Part shown: piece after piece, positions 41,927-51,131 of the stretch
How the letters are laid out: each line of letters begins with the position of its first letter
Numbering within the stretch: the first letter of the stretch is position 1
Assembly (NCBI RefSeq): GCF_044142105.1
Contig: NZ_JBGTYM010000001.1
Location: forward strand, 806,001 to 870,000
DNA length: 64,000 nt
Direction: 5' to 3'
Origin: Pseudogemmobacter sp044142105
Lineage (GTDB): Bacteria > Pseudomonadota > Alphaproteobacteria > Rhodobacterales > Rhodobacteraceae
The notes under the pieces: model-generated
Databases searched by the model: none
Told to the model about the DNA's origin: nothing
Seen by the model: the letters and a program-made list of their open reading frames with translations, nothing else
Position numbers and translations under genes: made by a program

Positions 41927-44188
41927 GTGGCGGATCAGGGTGACAGGGAAGCAGGGTTCGGCGTCGACCGGGCGCCGTCCTTTGCCCTGGATGTGCCCGG
42001 TCTGCCGCGCTTCATCGACGGGCTTCTGTGCTGCGACGGGCGGCTGCGGCTGTTCTTTGGCGGCGGGGCGCAGTCTTCCGCGCTGCTGCCCGCCGGGATT
42101 GCGGAACTGCGCGAGATTTCCGGCGGGCTGATGGCGGTGCTGCCGGGGCGCGAAGGCGCGCTGCGGCTGGGACTGGCGGATGGCTCTGATGTGGTGGTGC
42201 CGGTGGCCAGTGCACAGGACGGGCTTTTCGTGGGCAAGCGGGTGCTCTTGCTGCTGCGGGTGGCCGAGACGCCGGGACAGATCGCCGAAAGCCTGAGCTG
42301 GCATGGGAAAATGGGGGCCGAGGCGGCGCTGGTGGTCAATCGCGCGCCAGAGGGGGATGGCTTTGCCGAAGCGCTGTGCGCGGCCTGCGCCGGGATCATG
42401 CCGCTGCGGCTGTTGCAGCTGACCTTGCCTTCGGGCAAGGCCGGGATCGGGCCGGAGACGCACCCGTTCCTTGCGCCCGATGCGCCGGGCAAGGACCGGA
42501 TGGCGCCGCCCGAGCCGGATGAATGGCGATCGCCGCTGGACGAGGCGGTGCTTTATGAATGGATGAAATGGCGCTACCTGGCGCGGGCGCGGTCGGTTGT
42601 CAGTCTTGAAGCTTGCGATATCCTGCCCCCGCCTGATGGGCCAAGCGCGTTCGAGGCGGCGGAAACGGCGGGGACGGTGCTGCTGGCCGGGCGGCGGGCC
42701 TATCCCTGGCGGCTGCGGGCGGGACAGGCGGCGGGGTTCGGCGATCATGTCTGCCGCCCCTTCGACATGCGGCGGGGCAGCGCCCGCTGGGCCTGCGCGC
42801 CGGAAAAGCTGGGGCTGGAACAGACCTGGCGGCAGACCCGGATTTCCTTCGCCAATCCCCGGCAGGTGCTGCCCTTCTGGCGCTGCATGGCGCTGCGGGT
42901 TGCGGCGGCCGACGGCGCGCCTCTGGCCCCGAAGACCGCCCTGATCGAGGATGCGGGGCTTCTGGCTTTGGCCGAAGCCCTGGGCGCGCGGCCGGTGCGC
43001 CCCCCGGCCTCGGCCCGCAAAGCGGCCCCTGCCCCGGATTCTGGCCAGGCGCCCGCCACGCGACGGGTGGCGATCGTCACCACGATGAAGAATGAGGGGC
43101 CGTTCATCCTGGAATGGCTGGCCTATCACCGCGCCATCGGGGTGACGGATTTCCTGATCTACACCAATGATTGCAGCGACGGCACCGACACGATGCTGCA
43201 GATGCTGGCCGGCAAGGGCCTGTGCCAATGGCGTGAAAACCCGTTTCGCGACATGGACCTCAAGCCGCAGCATGCGGCGCTGCAAGCGGCGGAGAGTGAG
43301 GCGGTCTTGCAGGCGGCGGATTGGGCGATCTGCATGGATGTCGATGAATTCATCGACGTCAAGTTGGGCGACGGAACGCTGAAAGCGCTTTTCACGGCGA
43401 TGGAGGCCGCCCTGCCCGGCGCCAACATGATCGCGCTGACCTGGCGACTGTTCGGCAATGGCGAGGTGCGGGATTATGAGGACCGCTTCCTGCTGGAGCA
43501 ATTCACCCGCTGCGCGCCGGAACTGGTGCGCAAGCCGCATCAGGCCTGGGGCTTCAAGACGCTGTTCCGCACGCTGGAGATTTACAAGAAGCTGGGCGTG
43601 CACCGGCCCAAGGGGCTGAAGCCCGATCTTTGGGATCAGGTGCGCTGGCTGAACGGGTCGGGCCGCGAAATGCCGAAAGAGATGTTCCGCAATGGCTGGC
43701 GCTCGACGCTTGAGACCTATGGCTATGACTGGGTGCAGTTGAACCATTACGCGGTGCGCTCGGCAGAGAGCTTTCTGGTCAAGCGCGACCGCGGGCGGGT
43801 CAACCATGTCGACCGCGACCAGGGGCTGAATTACTGGTTCCGCATGAATCACAACGCGCAGGAGGACCGCTCGATCCAGCGGATGATCCCGGCCTTGCAG
43901 GCGGAATGGGACCGGCTGATGGCCGACCCCGAGATCGCCGCCGCGCATGCGTATTCGGTGCGCTGCCACAGGGCGAAGATCGCGGAACTGCGCGCGACCG
44001 AGACCTATCAGCGCTTCTATGAGGAACTGACCGGGCCGCGCATGGAAAGACTGTGCCGGATGCAGGCGCATTTCGGCTCGGCCGTGTTCAATGCCGGGCC
44101 GCAGGTGATTCCGGCGGATCTGCATGAGCGCGAGATCGCGCCGGATTTCTTCTTTACCGTACAGCATGAGGGCGAGGCGCAGCATTGA
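41927..44188 (+). CDS. Two-part glycosyltransferase with a long unassigned N-terminal region
   Basis: Protein of 753 aa. The C-terminal half from about residue 380 is a GT2-type domain that finds its substrate by RRVAIVTTMKNEGPFILEW, then DFLIYTNDCSDGTD and the metal motif CMDVDEFIDV (~468). The first ~370 residues (FALDVPGLPRFIDGLLCCDGRLRLFF, WHGKMGAEAALVVNRAPE) match no family I recognise. A GTG start at 41927 with AGGGGG site is inferred. The next gene encodes a related GT2 domain alone. Confidence 0.78.
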   Translation: MADQGDREAGFGVDRAPSFALDVPGLPRFIDGLLCCDGRLRLFFGGGAQSSALLPAGIAELREISGGLMAVLPGREGALRLGLADGSDVVVPVASAQDGLFVGKRVLLLLRVAETPGQIAESLSWHGKMGAEAALVVNRAPEGDGFAEALCAACAGIMPLRLLQLTLPSGKAGIGPETHPFLAPDAPGKDRMAPPEPDEWRSPLDEAVLYEWMKWRYLARARSVVSLEACDILPPPDGPSAFEAAETAGTVLLAGRRAYPWRLRAGQAAGFGDHVCRPFDMRRGSARWACAPEKLGLEQTWRQTRISFANPRQVLPFWRCMALRVAAADGAPLAPKTALIEDAGLLALAEALGARPVRPPASARKAAPAPDSGQAPATRRVAIVTTMKNEGPFILEWLAYHRAIGVTDFLIYTNDCSDGTDTMLQMLAGKGLCQWRENPFRDMDLKPQHAALQAAESEAVLQAADWAICMDVDEFIDVKLGDGTLKALFTAMEAALPGANMIALTWRLFGNGEVRDYEDRFLLEQFTRCAPELVRKPHQAWGFKTLFRTLEIYKKLGVHRPKGLKPDLWDQVRWLNGSGREMPKEMFRNGWRSTLETYGYDWVQLNHYAVRSAESFLVKRDRGRVNHVDRDQGLNYWFRMNHNAQEDRSIQRMIPALQAEWDRLMADPEIAAAHAYSVRCHRAKIAELRATETYQRFYEELTGPRMERLCRMQAHFGSAVFNAGPQVIPADLHEREIAPDFFFTVQHEGEAQH

Positions 44189-44231
44189 CCATCGGGCGCG
44201 AATTTGCGGCGAATATCCGGGGGGCGGCGTG

Positions 44232-45290
44232 ATGCGTTGTCTGGCGGTGACGGTGCTGCGCAACGAGGGCGCCTTCCTGCTGGAATGGCTGGCGCATCAC
44301 CGCGCCTGCGGTTTTACCGATTTCCTTGTCTTTTCCAATGATTGCAACGACGGCACCGATCTGATGCTGGACCGGCTGCAAGAGATGGGCTGGCTGACCC
44401 ATGTGCGCAATGACGGCCCGCATGAGGAAGGGCCGCAATGGGCCGCGCTGAAACATGCCGACCGCCATGCCCTGACCCGCGCCGCCGATTGGGTACTGGT
44501 GCTGGATATCGACGAGTTCGTGAACATCCATGCCGGGGACCGCACCGTCCCGGCGCTGATCGCGGCGGCGCCGCAGGCCACGGCCTTTCCGCTGACATGG
44601 CGGCTTTTCGGCAATGGCGGCGTGGTGGCACAGGCGGACCGCCCGGTGACCGAAACCTTCCTGCGCGCCGCGCCGCGTGTGCTGCACTGGCCCTGGCGGG
44701 CGATGCTGGTCAAGACGCTGTTCCGCAATGACGGGGCTTACGGCAAGCTGGGCGTCCATCGCCCGCGCGCGCCGGACCGGGCGCGGATGGCGGGGCAGCG
44801 CTGGATCGACGGTTCAGGCGCGGAATTGCCCGCGGCCTTTCATGCGGCGCGCATCTTCTCGGATCTGGGCGAAGATCACTATGCGCTGTGCCAGCTCAAT
44901 CACTATGCGCTGGGGTCGATGGAAGGGTTTCTGGTCAAGGCCGACCGGGGCCGGGCCAATCGCGATTCCTCGGTCGCCGATCTGGGCTACTGGGTCGAGC
45001 GCAATTTCAGCGCCGAGGAGGACCGTTCGATCCTGGCGCTGGACAGTGCCGGGCTGCGCGCGGCGCTGCGGGCCGACAAGGTGCTGGGGCCGCTGCATGA
45101 GGCGGCCTTTGCCTGGCGGCGGGCGAAATTCGCCGAGCTGATGGTGCAGGAGCCGTGGCGGGCGTTTTTCGGCCGCCTGCTGATGGCCGCGCCCAGCCGC
45201 GTGCTGACGGCAGAGGCGGCGCGGCTGGTCTGGTCGCATGGCGTGGCGGCGCGGGAAAAGGCAAGGCGCGACGACCCCGCCGGGGCTTAA
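44232..45290 (+). CDS. GT2-family glycosyltransferase
   Basis: Protein of 352 aa paralogous to the C-terminal half of the preceding one: TVLRNEGAFLLEWLAHHRACGFTDFLVFSNDCNDGTD is followed by LDIDEFVNIHAG, TWRLFGNGGV and LGVHRPRAP. The ATG at 44232 begins the conserved strand; GTG at 44229 is also in frame. It starts 43 bases after its neighbour, pointing to duplication and one operon. Surface polysaccharide or glycoprotein synthesis is the likely setting. Confidence 0.85.
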   Translation: MRCLAVTVLRNEGAFLLEWLAHHRACGFTDFLVFSNDCNDGTDLMLDRLQEMGWLTHVRNDGPHEEGPQWAALKHADRHALTRAADWVLVLDIDEFVNIHAGDRTVPALIAAAPQATAFPLTWRLFGNGGVVAQADRPVTETFLRAAPRVLHWPWRAMLVKTLFRNDGAYGKLGVHRPRAPDRARMAGQRWIDGSGAELPAAFHAARIFSDLGEDHYALCQLNHYALGSMEGFLVKADRGRANRDSSVADLGYWVERNFSAEEDRSILALDSAGLRAALRADKVLGPLHEAAFAWRRAKFAELMVQEPWRAFFGRLLMAAPSRVLTAEAARLVWSHGVAAREKARRDDPAGA

Positions 45291-45431
45291 GGCAAGCGAA
45301 ACAATTTTGCGCGATTGTCTGGGCGGCGATTGGCCGGACGCGGTGCAAATGGCTTGCCGTCAGCCTGCCGAGTTGCGAAAAGGGCAGCACGCCCTGCCTC
45401 GTCCGGACCTGCAAGCCCGAAAGCGTTTTTG

Positions 45432-46334
45432 ATGGCCGATCTAGTGGAGAAAGACATCGAGACCCCCGACAGCTGGATGTCCGCCATGGAAGAGGTGGCC
45501 GAGGAGGATGGCTATCTCGAACGTCTGGGCAGCCGCCATTGGGCGTTTTTTGCCGAGACGGGCACCAGCCTTCTGGTGACATTCGAACGGGCCGAGGATC
45601 TGCGGGCGCGGGCGGGCAACATGCCCGCCGCCTGGTCGCTGTGTCAGCGCCATGGCTGGTCCCTGCTGACCATTCTGGCCGAGGGCGAGACATTCTGGCG
45701 CGACCGGGCGGTCTGGGGCTATTTCGACCGTCTGGTCGATGACGCGTTCTTCGACGATTTCGACCAGGTGCTGTTCCATGGCGCAGGCGCGGGCGGCTAT
45801 GCGGCAGCGGCCTACGTGGTGGCGGCACCGGGCGCGCGGGCGCTTCTGGTCGCGCCGCGGGCGACGATGGACCCCGCCATGGTCGGCTGGGACCGGCGCG
45901 ATCTTGCGGCGCGGCGGCTGGATTTCACCTCGCGCTATGGCTATGCGCCCGACATGACCGAAGGCGCGGCGCGGGTCTGGCTGGTGCATGACCCGTTGAA
46001 CCGAAATGATGCCGCGCATGCCGCGCTGTTCCGCCGCCCCTGGACAACGGTGCTGAACGCGCATCGCACGGGCGAGGCGACGCAGGCCGCGCTGGCGGCG
46101 ATGGGGATTCTCGATCCCCTGCTGCAGATCGCGATGGCCGGCATGCTGGATCGCAGCGGATATGCAAGGCTGTGGCGGGCGCGGCGCAGTTATCCAGCCT
46201 ATCTGAAACAGATTCTTGCCGATGCCGCAGCAGCCAAGCGGCCGCGGCTTGAGGCGATGATCTGCCGCTCGGTCACGCGACGGATGAAGGCGCCGCGCTT
46301 CGCCCGGCGGCTGGCCGAGCTGACGGGCGGCTGA
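45432..46334 (+). CDS. Unrecognised protein of the glycosyltransferase group
   Basis: Protein of 300 aa with no function that I can name. The central part VLFHGAGAGGYAAAAYVVAAPGARALLVAPRATMDP has the strand-turn-helix look of an alpha/beta hydrolase nucleophile elbow, but the usual Ser is replaced by Ala/Gly. WLVHDPLNRNDAAHAALFRR follows. I recall relatives next to glycosyltransferases in Rhodobacterales, sometimes with misleading names. A glycan-related role is inferred from position only. Confidence 0.6.
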   Translation: MADLVEKDIETPDSWMSAMEEVAEEDGYLERLGSRHWAFFAETGTSLLVTFERAEDLRARAGNMPAAWSLCQRHGWSLLTILAEGETFWRDRAVWGYFDRLVDDAFFDDFDQVLFHGAGAGGYAAAAYVVAAPGARALLVAPRATMDPAMVGWDRRDLAARRLDFTSRYGYAPDMTEGAARVWLVHDPLNRNDAAHAALFRRPWTTVLNAHRTGEATQAALAAMGILDPLLQIAMAGMLDRSGYARLWRARRSYPAYLKQILADAAAAKRPRLEAMICRSVTRRMKAPRFARRLAELTGG

Positions 46335-46340
46335 GGCGGC

Positions 46341-46745
46341 CTAGCGATAGGCCGCGACCATATCCTGCAAATCCTTGGTGCGGGATTCGGTCAGTCGCGC
46401 CATGCAGCCATAGACCAGAAGGGGTTCGGCCGAGCCGCCGCGCATGGCATAGCCTTCGGCGGCGCAGGCGGCATCGCGATAGGTGATCCAGGCGCGCTGC
46501 CCCTCGCGCAGTTTGTCGGCGCCGCCCTGAAGATTGGCCGGCAGATCCGCATCCCAGTTTTTCAGCAGCGCCATGGCTTCGGCATAGGCGTCGTTCAGCA
46601 GGGCATCCTGGGTCTGCCAATCGTCATAGGCGCAATCATTCATGCCCGCCTGAGTGGTGACATCATCGCAGACCGGGTCAAGGGCCTGGGCGGGCAAGGG
46701 CAGCAGAAGGGCGGCGGCAAGCGCGGCGAGGCGGGTTTTGGTCAT
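46341..46745 (-). CDS. LprI-like (DUF1311) periplasmic protein
   Basis: Secreted protein of 134 aa. A signal peptide MTKTRLAALAAALLLPLPAQA precedes a DUF1311/LprI domain with paired cysteines (PVCDDVTTQAGMNDCAYDDW, RDAACAAEGYAM, YGCMARLTESRTKDL). Some relatives inhibit lysozyme; activity here is unknown. Convergent with the preceding gene and 138 bases from the divergent pyrC start. Confidence 0.85.
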   Translation of the reverse strand: MTKTRLAALAAALLLPLPAQALDPVCDDVTTQAGMNDCAYDDWQTQDALLNDAYAEAMALLKNWDADLPANLQGGADKLREGQRAWITYRDAACAAEGYAMRGGSAEPLLVYGCMARLTESRTKDLQDMVAAYR

Positions 46746-46883
46746 GGGGGCTCCGGCATTGGGTCGCGTCCAGATTGCCCCGGATCTGGCGTCGGGGGAA
46801 AGGGCGGGCTGGCCTGACCTTGCATGCCCGCGCGGCGGCTTTTGCCTCTCGCCAATCGGAGCACTTTGCGCTAGGCGGGCGGC

Positions 46884-47924
46884 ATGCAAGAGATCACGAT
46901 CCGCCGCCCCGATGACTGGCACCTGCATCTGCGCGACGGCGCGATGCTTCAGGGTGTCCTGCCCGAAAGCGCGCGCCATTTCGCCCGCGCGATCATCATG
47001 CCGAATCTCGTGCCGCCGGTGGTGACGGGCGATCAGGCCGCCGCCTATCGCGACCGCATCCTGGCCGCCCTGCCCGAGGGCGCGGATTTCGAGCCCTTGA
47101 TGACGCTCTATCTGACCGAGGACACGGATCCGGCGGATGTGGCGGCGGCGGCGGCTTCGGGTCTGGTCAAGGCGGTGAAGCTGTATCCGGCGGGTGCCAC
47201 GACCAATTCGCATGGCGGGGTGCGCGATCTGGCCAAGGTGATGCCGGTCCTGGAGAAGATGGCCGAGATCGGCCTGCCCCTTTGCACCCATGGCGAGGTG
47301 GTGACGCCCGAAGTCGACATTTTCGACCGCGAGGCGGTGTTCATCGACACGGTGCTGGACCCGCTGCGCCGCCGCCTGCCAGGGTTGCGGGTGGTGATGG
47401 AGCATATCACCACCGAAGAAGGCGCGGATTATGCGGCTTCGGGCGGCGACACTCTGGCGGCGACGATCACCACGCATCACCTGATCATCAACCGCAACCA
47501 TATTCTGGTCGGTGGCATCAAGCCGCATTACTATTGCCTGCCGGTCGCCAAGCGCGAAAAGCATCGGCTGGCGCTGCGCAAGGCCGCGACCTCTGGCAAG
47601 GGTTGCTATTTCCTTGGCACCGATTCCGCGCCGCATGTCGATGCGCTGAAGGAACATGCCTGCGGCTGCGCAGGCTGTTTCACCGCGACGAACACGATGC
47701 CCCTCTTGGCGCATGTCTTCGAGGAAGAGGGTGCGCTGGACCGGCTGGAGGCTTTCGCGTGCCTGAGCGGCCCCGCCTTCTACCGGCTGCCGGTGAACGA
47801 GGCCAGGCTGCGGCTGGTCAAGCGCGAGGTGGCCTATGGCTTCCCCGAGAAAATCTTTACCGAGGCCGGTCCGGTGACCGTCTTTGATCCCGGCTTTCCC
47901 GTGCATTGGCAGGTGGAGAGCTGA
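46884..47924 (+). CDS. pyrC: Dihydroorotase
   Basis: Zinc enzyme of pyrimidine synthesis, 346 aa, class-II (PyrC) type. Metal ligands: His13 and His15 in DDWHLHLRDG, the carbamylated Lys in VKLYPAGATT, and later His residues in CTHGEV and MEHITTEE. The catalytic Asp is in LGTDSAPH. Complete length. pyrE follows 74 bases downstream with a hairpin in between, so the pair probably forms one unit. Confidence 0.96.
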   Translation: MQEITIRRPDDWHLHLRDGAMLQGVLPESARHFARAIIMPNLVPPVVTGDQAAAYRDRILAALPEGADFEPLMTLYLTEDTDPADVAAAAASGLVKAVKLYPAGATTNSHGGVRDLAKVMPVLEKMAEIGLPLCTHGEVVTPEVDIFDREAVFIDTVLDPLRRRLPGLRVVMEHITTEEGADYAASGGDTLAATITTHHLIINRNHILVGGIKPHYYCLPVAKREKHRLALRKAATSGKGCYFLGTDSAPHVDALKEHACGCAGCFTATNTMPLLAHVFEEEGALDRLEAFACLSGPAFYRLPVNEARLRLVKREVAYGFPEKIFTEAGPVTVFDPGFPVHWQVES

Positions 47925-47927
47925 GTT

Positions 47928-47948
47928 CTGATTTTCTGCGAAAATCAG
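47928..47948 (+). promoter_or_regulatory. Hairpin in the pyrC-pyrE gap
   Basis: CTGATTTTC, loop TGC and GAAAATCAG form a perfect 9-bp stem 3 bases after the pyrC stop. It is A/T-rich and followed by a mixed T-rich stretch. It could attenuate or end transcription before pyrE, or protect the pyrC message. Confidence 0.45.
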
Positions 47949-47998
47949 GTATTTGTGAGTTTTCCACCAGAATTCGGGCCAAACCGGAAAGGACGAAG

Positions 47999-48679
47999 AT
48001 GATCCAAGCCAGCTTCCCGCCGAAGGAAGAGATTGCCCGGCTGACCGCCCGCGCCTTCCTGGAAATCGGCGCCGTGCATTTCAATGCGCGCGAGCCCTTT
48101 ACCCTGGCGAGCGGCCTGCCCTCGCCGACCTATATCGACTGCCGCAAGCTGATCTCTTATCCGCGCATCCGGTCGATGCTGATGGATTTCCTGGCGGTCA
48201 CGGTGCTGCGCGAAGCGGGGTTCGAGGCCTTCGACAATATCGCGGGCGGCGAGACTGCGGGCATTCCCTTTGCCGCGCTGGTGGCGGAACGGCTGGCCCT
48301 GCCGATGACCTATGTGCGCAAGAAGCCGAAAGGCTATGGCCGCAATGCAAGGATCGAAGGTGCGATGACCGAGGGGCAGCGGGTGCTTCTGGTCGAGGAT
48401 CTGACCACGGATGGCGGTTCGAAACTTTCGTTCGTGGATGCGATCCGCGAGACCGGCGCGACCTGCGGCCATACGGCGGTGATCTTCTATTACGGCATTT
48501 TCGACGGCGTCGAGGCGCGGCTGGGCGAGCATGGCGTGAAGCTGATCCATCTCTGCACCTGGTGGGACATGCTGGCCGAGGCGCGGGCGCAAGGGTCGTT
48601 CGATGCCGAGACGCTGGACGGGGTCGAAGCCTTCCTCAAGGCGCCGCGCGCCTGGCAGGACGCGCGGAAACCCGCCTGA
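47999..48679 (+). CDS. pyrE: Orotate phosphoribosyltransferase
   Basis: Enzyme of 226 aa joining orotate to PRPP to form OMP. The PRPP motif VLLVEDLTTDGGSKLSF is near residue 130, and TYVRKKPKGYGRNARIEG contains the catalytic loop. FTLASGLPSPTYIDCRK is the substrate-side segment. The ATG at 47999 follows AAAGGACGAAG. Next to pyrC, giving two steps of the same pathway. Confidence 0.95.
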   Translation: MIQASFPPKEEIARLTARAFLEIGAVHFNAREPFTLASGLPSPTYIDCRKLISYPRIRSMLMDFLAVTVLREAGFEAFDNIAGGETAGIPFAALVAERLALPMTYVRKKPKGYGRNARIEGAMTEGQRVLLVEDLTTDGGSKLSFVDAIRETGATCGHTAVIFYYGIFDGVEARLGEHGVKLIHLCTWWDMLAEARAQGSFDAETLDGVEAFLKAPRAWQDARKPA

Positions 48680-48895
48680 GCGGGTGCCGCCCTGGGGGCG
48701 ACGCTGGGGACGCTTTGTGGGCAATCACGAGTCGCCGCGCTGCGGCTTGTGATCTTTACACCAGGCAGCCGCAATCGCTTGTGGCCGACTCGGGGCATTT
48801 CGCCTAAAATGAAGCTGTCCCCCGACTTACCCCCTGACTTATCAGCGGTTGTCGCGGCGGGCGGATCAGAGCATCACAGGACCCGAGGCGCGCGG

Positions 48896-48937
48896 ATGAA
48901 AAGACGCGCCGGAGGGAAGTTAGGGGTCAAGGCATGA
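48896..48937 (+). other. Possible 13-aa leader reading frame before dnaB
   Basis: ATG at 48896 reads MKRRAGGKLGVKA and stops at 48937, its TGA overlapping the dnaB ATG. It could couple translation into dnaB. Very short, so it may be chance. Confidence 0.2.
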
Positions 48938-50439
48938 GCGAAGTCGCAACCCTGCGACCGGGCGTTCCGGCAGTCTCGGACGCATCGGCGACCGAGGCGC
49001 TGCCGCATAATATCGAGGCGGAACAACAGCTTCTGGGCGCGATCCTGGTCAATAACGACATCTATGACCGGGTGGCGGCGCTGATCAAGCCTGCGCATTT
49101 CTTCGACCCGGTCCATCAACGCATCTATGAGATCGCCGCCGCGCGCATCCAGAAGAACGCGCTGGCCTCGCCCGTCACGCTGAAAGCCTTCATGGAAGAG
49201 GATGCCGGGCTGAAGGAACTGGGCGGGCCGGCCTATCTGGTGCGGCTGGCCGGGGCGGCGATTTCCAGCTTCGCCGCGCGCGACTATGCCCAGATGATCT
49301 ATGACCTCGCGGTGCGGCGGGAGCTGATCCAGTTGGGCCGCGACATCTCAGACCGGGCGGGCAAGGTCGATCTTGACAGTGAGCCGCGCGAGCAGATCAC
49401 CGAAGCCGAGCAGCGGCTTTACAAGCTGGGCGAACAGGGCGTGGCCGAGCGCGGCTTCCAGTCCTTCCTCAAGGCCGTCACCGATGCGGTGAATGTGGCG
49501 AACGCCGCCTATCAGCGCGGCGGCGGGCTGGCCGGGATTTCGACCGGACTCGTGGATCTGGACAAGAAGCTGGGGGGCCTGCACGAAAGCGACCTCCTGA
49601 TCCTGGCCGGGCGCCCCTCGATGGGCAAGACCTCGCTGGCGACGAACATCGCCTTCAACGTCGCCAAGGCCTATCGCCGTGGCCGCAAGCCCGACGGGTC
49701 GGAAGGCGCGGTCGAAGGCGGGGTGGTCGGGTTCTTCTCGCTGGAAATGAGCGCCGAGCAGTTGGCGGCGCGGATCCTGTCGGAAGCCTCGGAAGTGCCT
49801 TCGGAACAAATCCGGCGCGGCGACATGACCGAGACCGAGTTCCGCCGCTTCGTGGATGCGGCGAAGGATCTGGAAAGCTGCCCGCTATACATCGACGACA
49901 CCCCCGCCCTGCCGATTTCGCAGGTTGCGGCGCGGGCGCGGCGCTTGAAGCGGACGCATGGTCTGGACGTGCTGATGATCGACTATCTTCAGCTTCTGAA
50001 GGGCTCGTCCAAATCGTCCGAGGCGAACCGGGTTCAGGAAGTCAGCGAGATTACCCAGGGCCTGAAGGCCATCGCCAAAGAGCTGAACATCCCGGTGATC
50101 GCCCTGTCGCAGCTGTCGCGCCAGGTCGAAAGCCGCGAGGACAAACGACCGCAACTGTCGGACCTGCGGGAATCGGGTTCGATCGAGCAGGATGCCGATG
50201 TGGTGATGTTCGTCTTCCGCGAGGAATATTACCGCGAGCGGGAAAAGCCCGCCGATCACGAGCTGGACAAGATGGCGGCCTGGCAGGAGATCATGGAGAA
50301 ATGCCATGGCGTCGCCGAGGTCATCATCGGCAAGCAGCGCCATGGCCCGATCGGCACAGTGCCGCTGTCCTTCGAGGGCCGCTTCACGCGCTTCGGCAAT
50401 CTTGCCCGCGAATGGCAGGGCGGCGGCGCGGAATACTGA
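48934..50439 (+). CDS. dnaB: Replicative DNA helicase
   Basis: Hexameric fork helicase of 501 aa. The N-terminal domain (LPHNIEAEQQLLGAILVNNDIYDRV) is followed by a linker and the RecA-like C-terminal motor: Walker A GRPSMGKTSL near 225, Walker B LDVLMIDYLQLL, and SQLSRQVESREDKRPQLSDLRESGSIEQDADVV with the sensor and arginine finger. Complete. The 254 bases before it (48680-48933) hold an imperfect GC hairpin near 48723-48753 and no convincing gene other than a possible 13-codon leader. Confidence 0.97.
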   Translation: MSEVATLRPGVPAVSDASATEALPHNIEAEQQLLGAILVNNDIYDRVAALIKPAHFFDPVHQRIYEIAAARIQKNALASPVTLKAFMEEDAGLKELGGPAYLVRLAGAAISSFAARDYAQMIYDLAVRRELIQLGRDISDRAGKVDLDSEPREQITEAEQRLYKLGEQGVAERGFQSFLKAVTDAVNVANAAYQRGGGLAGISTGLVDLDKKLGGLHESDLLILAGRPSMGKTSLATNIAFNVAKAYRRGRKPDGSEGAVEGGVVGFFSLEMSAEQLAARILSEASEVPSEQIRRGDMTETEFRRFVDAAKDLESCPLYIDDTPALPISQVAARARRLKRTHGLDVLMIDYLQLLKGSSKSSEANRVQEVSEITQGLKAIAKELNIPVIALSQLSRQVESREDKRPQLSDLRESGSIEQDADVVMFVFREEYYREREKPADHELDKMAAWQEIMEKCHGVAEVIIGKQRHGPIGTVPLSFEGRFTRFGNLAREWQGGGAEY

Positions 50440-50470
50440 TCCCGGGCGCCTGCCGCTGCGGTGGGAGCCT

Positions 50471-50500
50471 CCGGCGGGGATATTTGAGGAACAGAAGAAC
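50471..50500 (+). repeat. Interspersed intergenic element, copy 4
   Basis: CCGGCGGGGATATTT followed after seven bases by AGAAGAAC matches the core of the copy at 58925. It lies between dnaB and a convergent gene. Confidence 0.45.
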
Positions 50501-50567
50501 GCCGCGAGGCAGAGGCCCCTGCCCCGAAGTCCCGGTGCGGTGCGGCATTGCTGCGGCGGTCTGGGGC

Positions 50568-51044
50568 CTACGGCCCGTAGACGGTCACTTCCGGCAATTC
50601 GGTCAGCGCGATGCCCAGCGCCTGATAGGCGGCAAGCGACATCAGCGCGCCGCCCGTGCCCGGGCGCAGCTCGACCGCAAGCGACTGGCCGTTGGAGGCG
50701 GTCACACGGCCCTTCGTCGGCGCGCTGACCAGCGCGGTCTGCACCCAGAGCCCCTGTTCGGCGGGCGATCCCAGCGCCACCACGGCCTTGCCGAGCGCGC
50801 GTTCGCCGCCTTGCGCGGGCGCGGCGAGGGCGGCGGACTTTTCGGCCGCGCTGGTCTGGTCAAGCGCCGCGACGGATTGTCCCGCCCCCATGCCTTCAAG
50901 CGAGGTGGTCTCGACCGGGGCCGCGAATTCGGTGGCGAGATCGCCGGGCGGGGCCTTGTCTTCCCCCTTGCCCAGCGATTTCAGGGCCTCGCAGCCCGGC
51001 AGGGCGGCAAGGAGCACGAGGAGGGGGGCGATGCGTGTGATCAT
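50568..51044 (-). CDS. Uncharacterised lipoprotein
   Basis: Protein of 158 aa with a lipoprotein signal (MITRIAPLLVLLAALPGCEAL; lipobox LPGC, Cys at 18). The mature part is Ala/Ser-rich, then has a conserved-looking end: TKGRVTASNGQSLAVELRPGTGGALMSLAAYQALGI. Relatives in Rhodobacterales are often called D-galactarate dehydratase, a name the sequence does not support. Divergent from moaA. Confidence 0.75.
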   Translation of the reverse strand: MITRIAPLLVLLAALPGCEALKSLGKGEDKAPPGDLATEFAAPVETTSLEGMGAGQSVAALDQTSAAEKSAALAAPAQGGERALGKAVVALGSPAEQGLWVQTALVSAPTKGRVTASNGQSLAVELRPGTGGALMSLAAYQALGIALTELPEVTVYGP

Positions 51045-51131
51045 GGCCAAGACGATAGTCGCAAGGCCCCTGCCCCGCAACCACGGGCTTTCCTCTTGTG
51101 GCAGCGCCCCGCCGGGCCTACTTTCCTTGCC

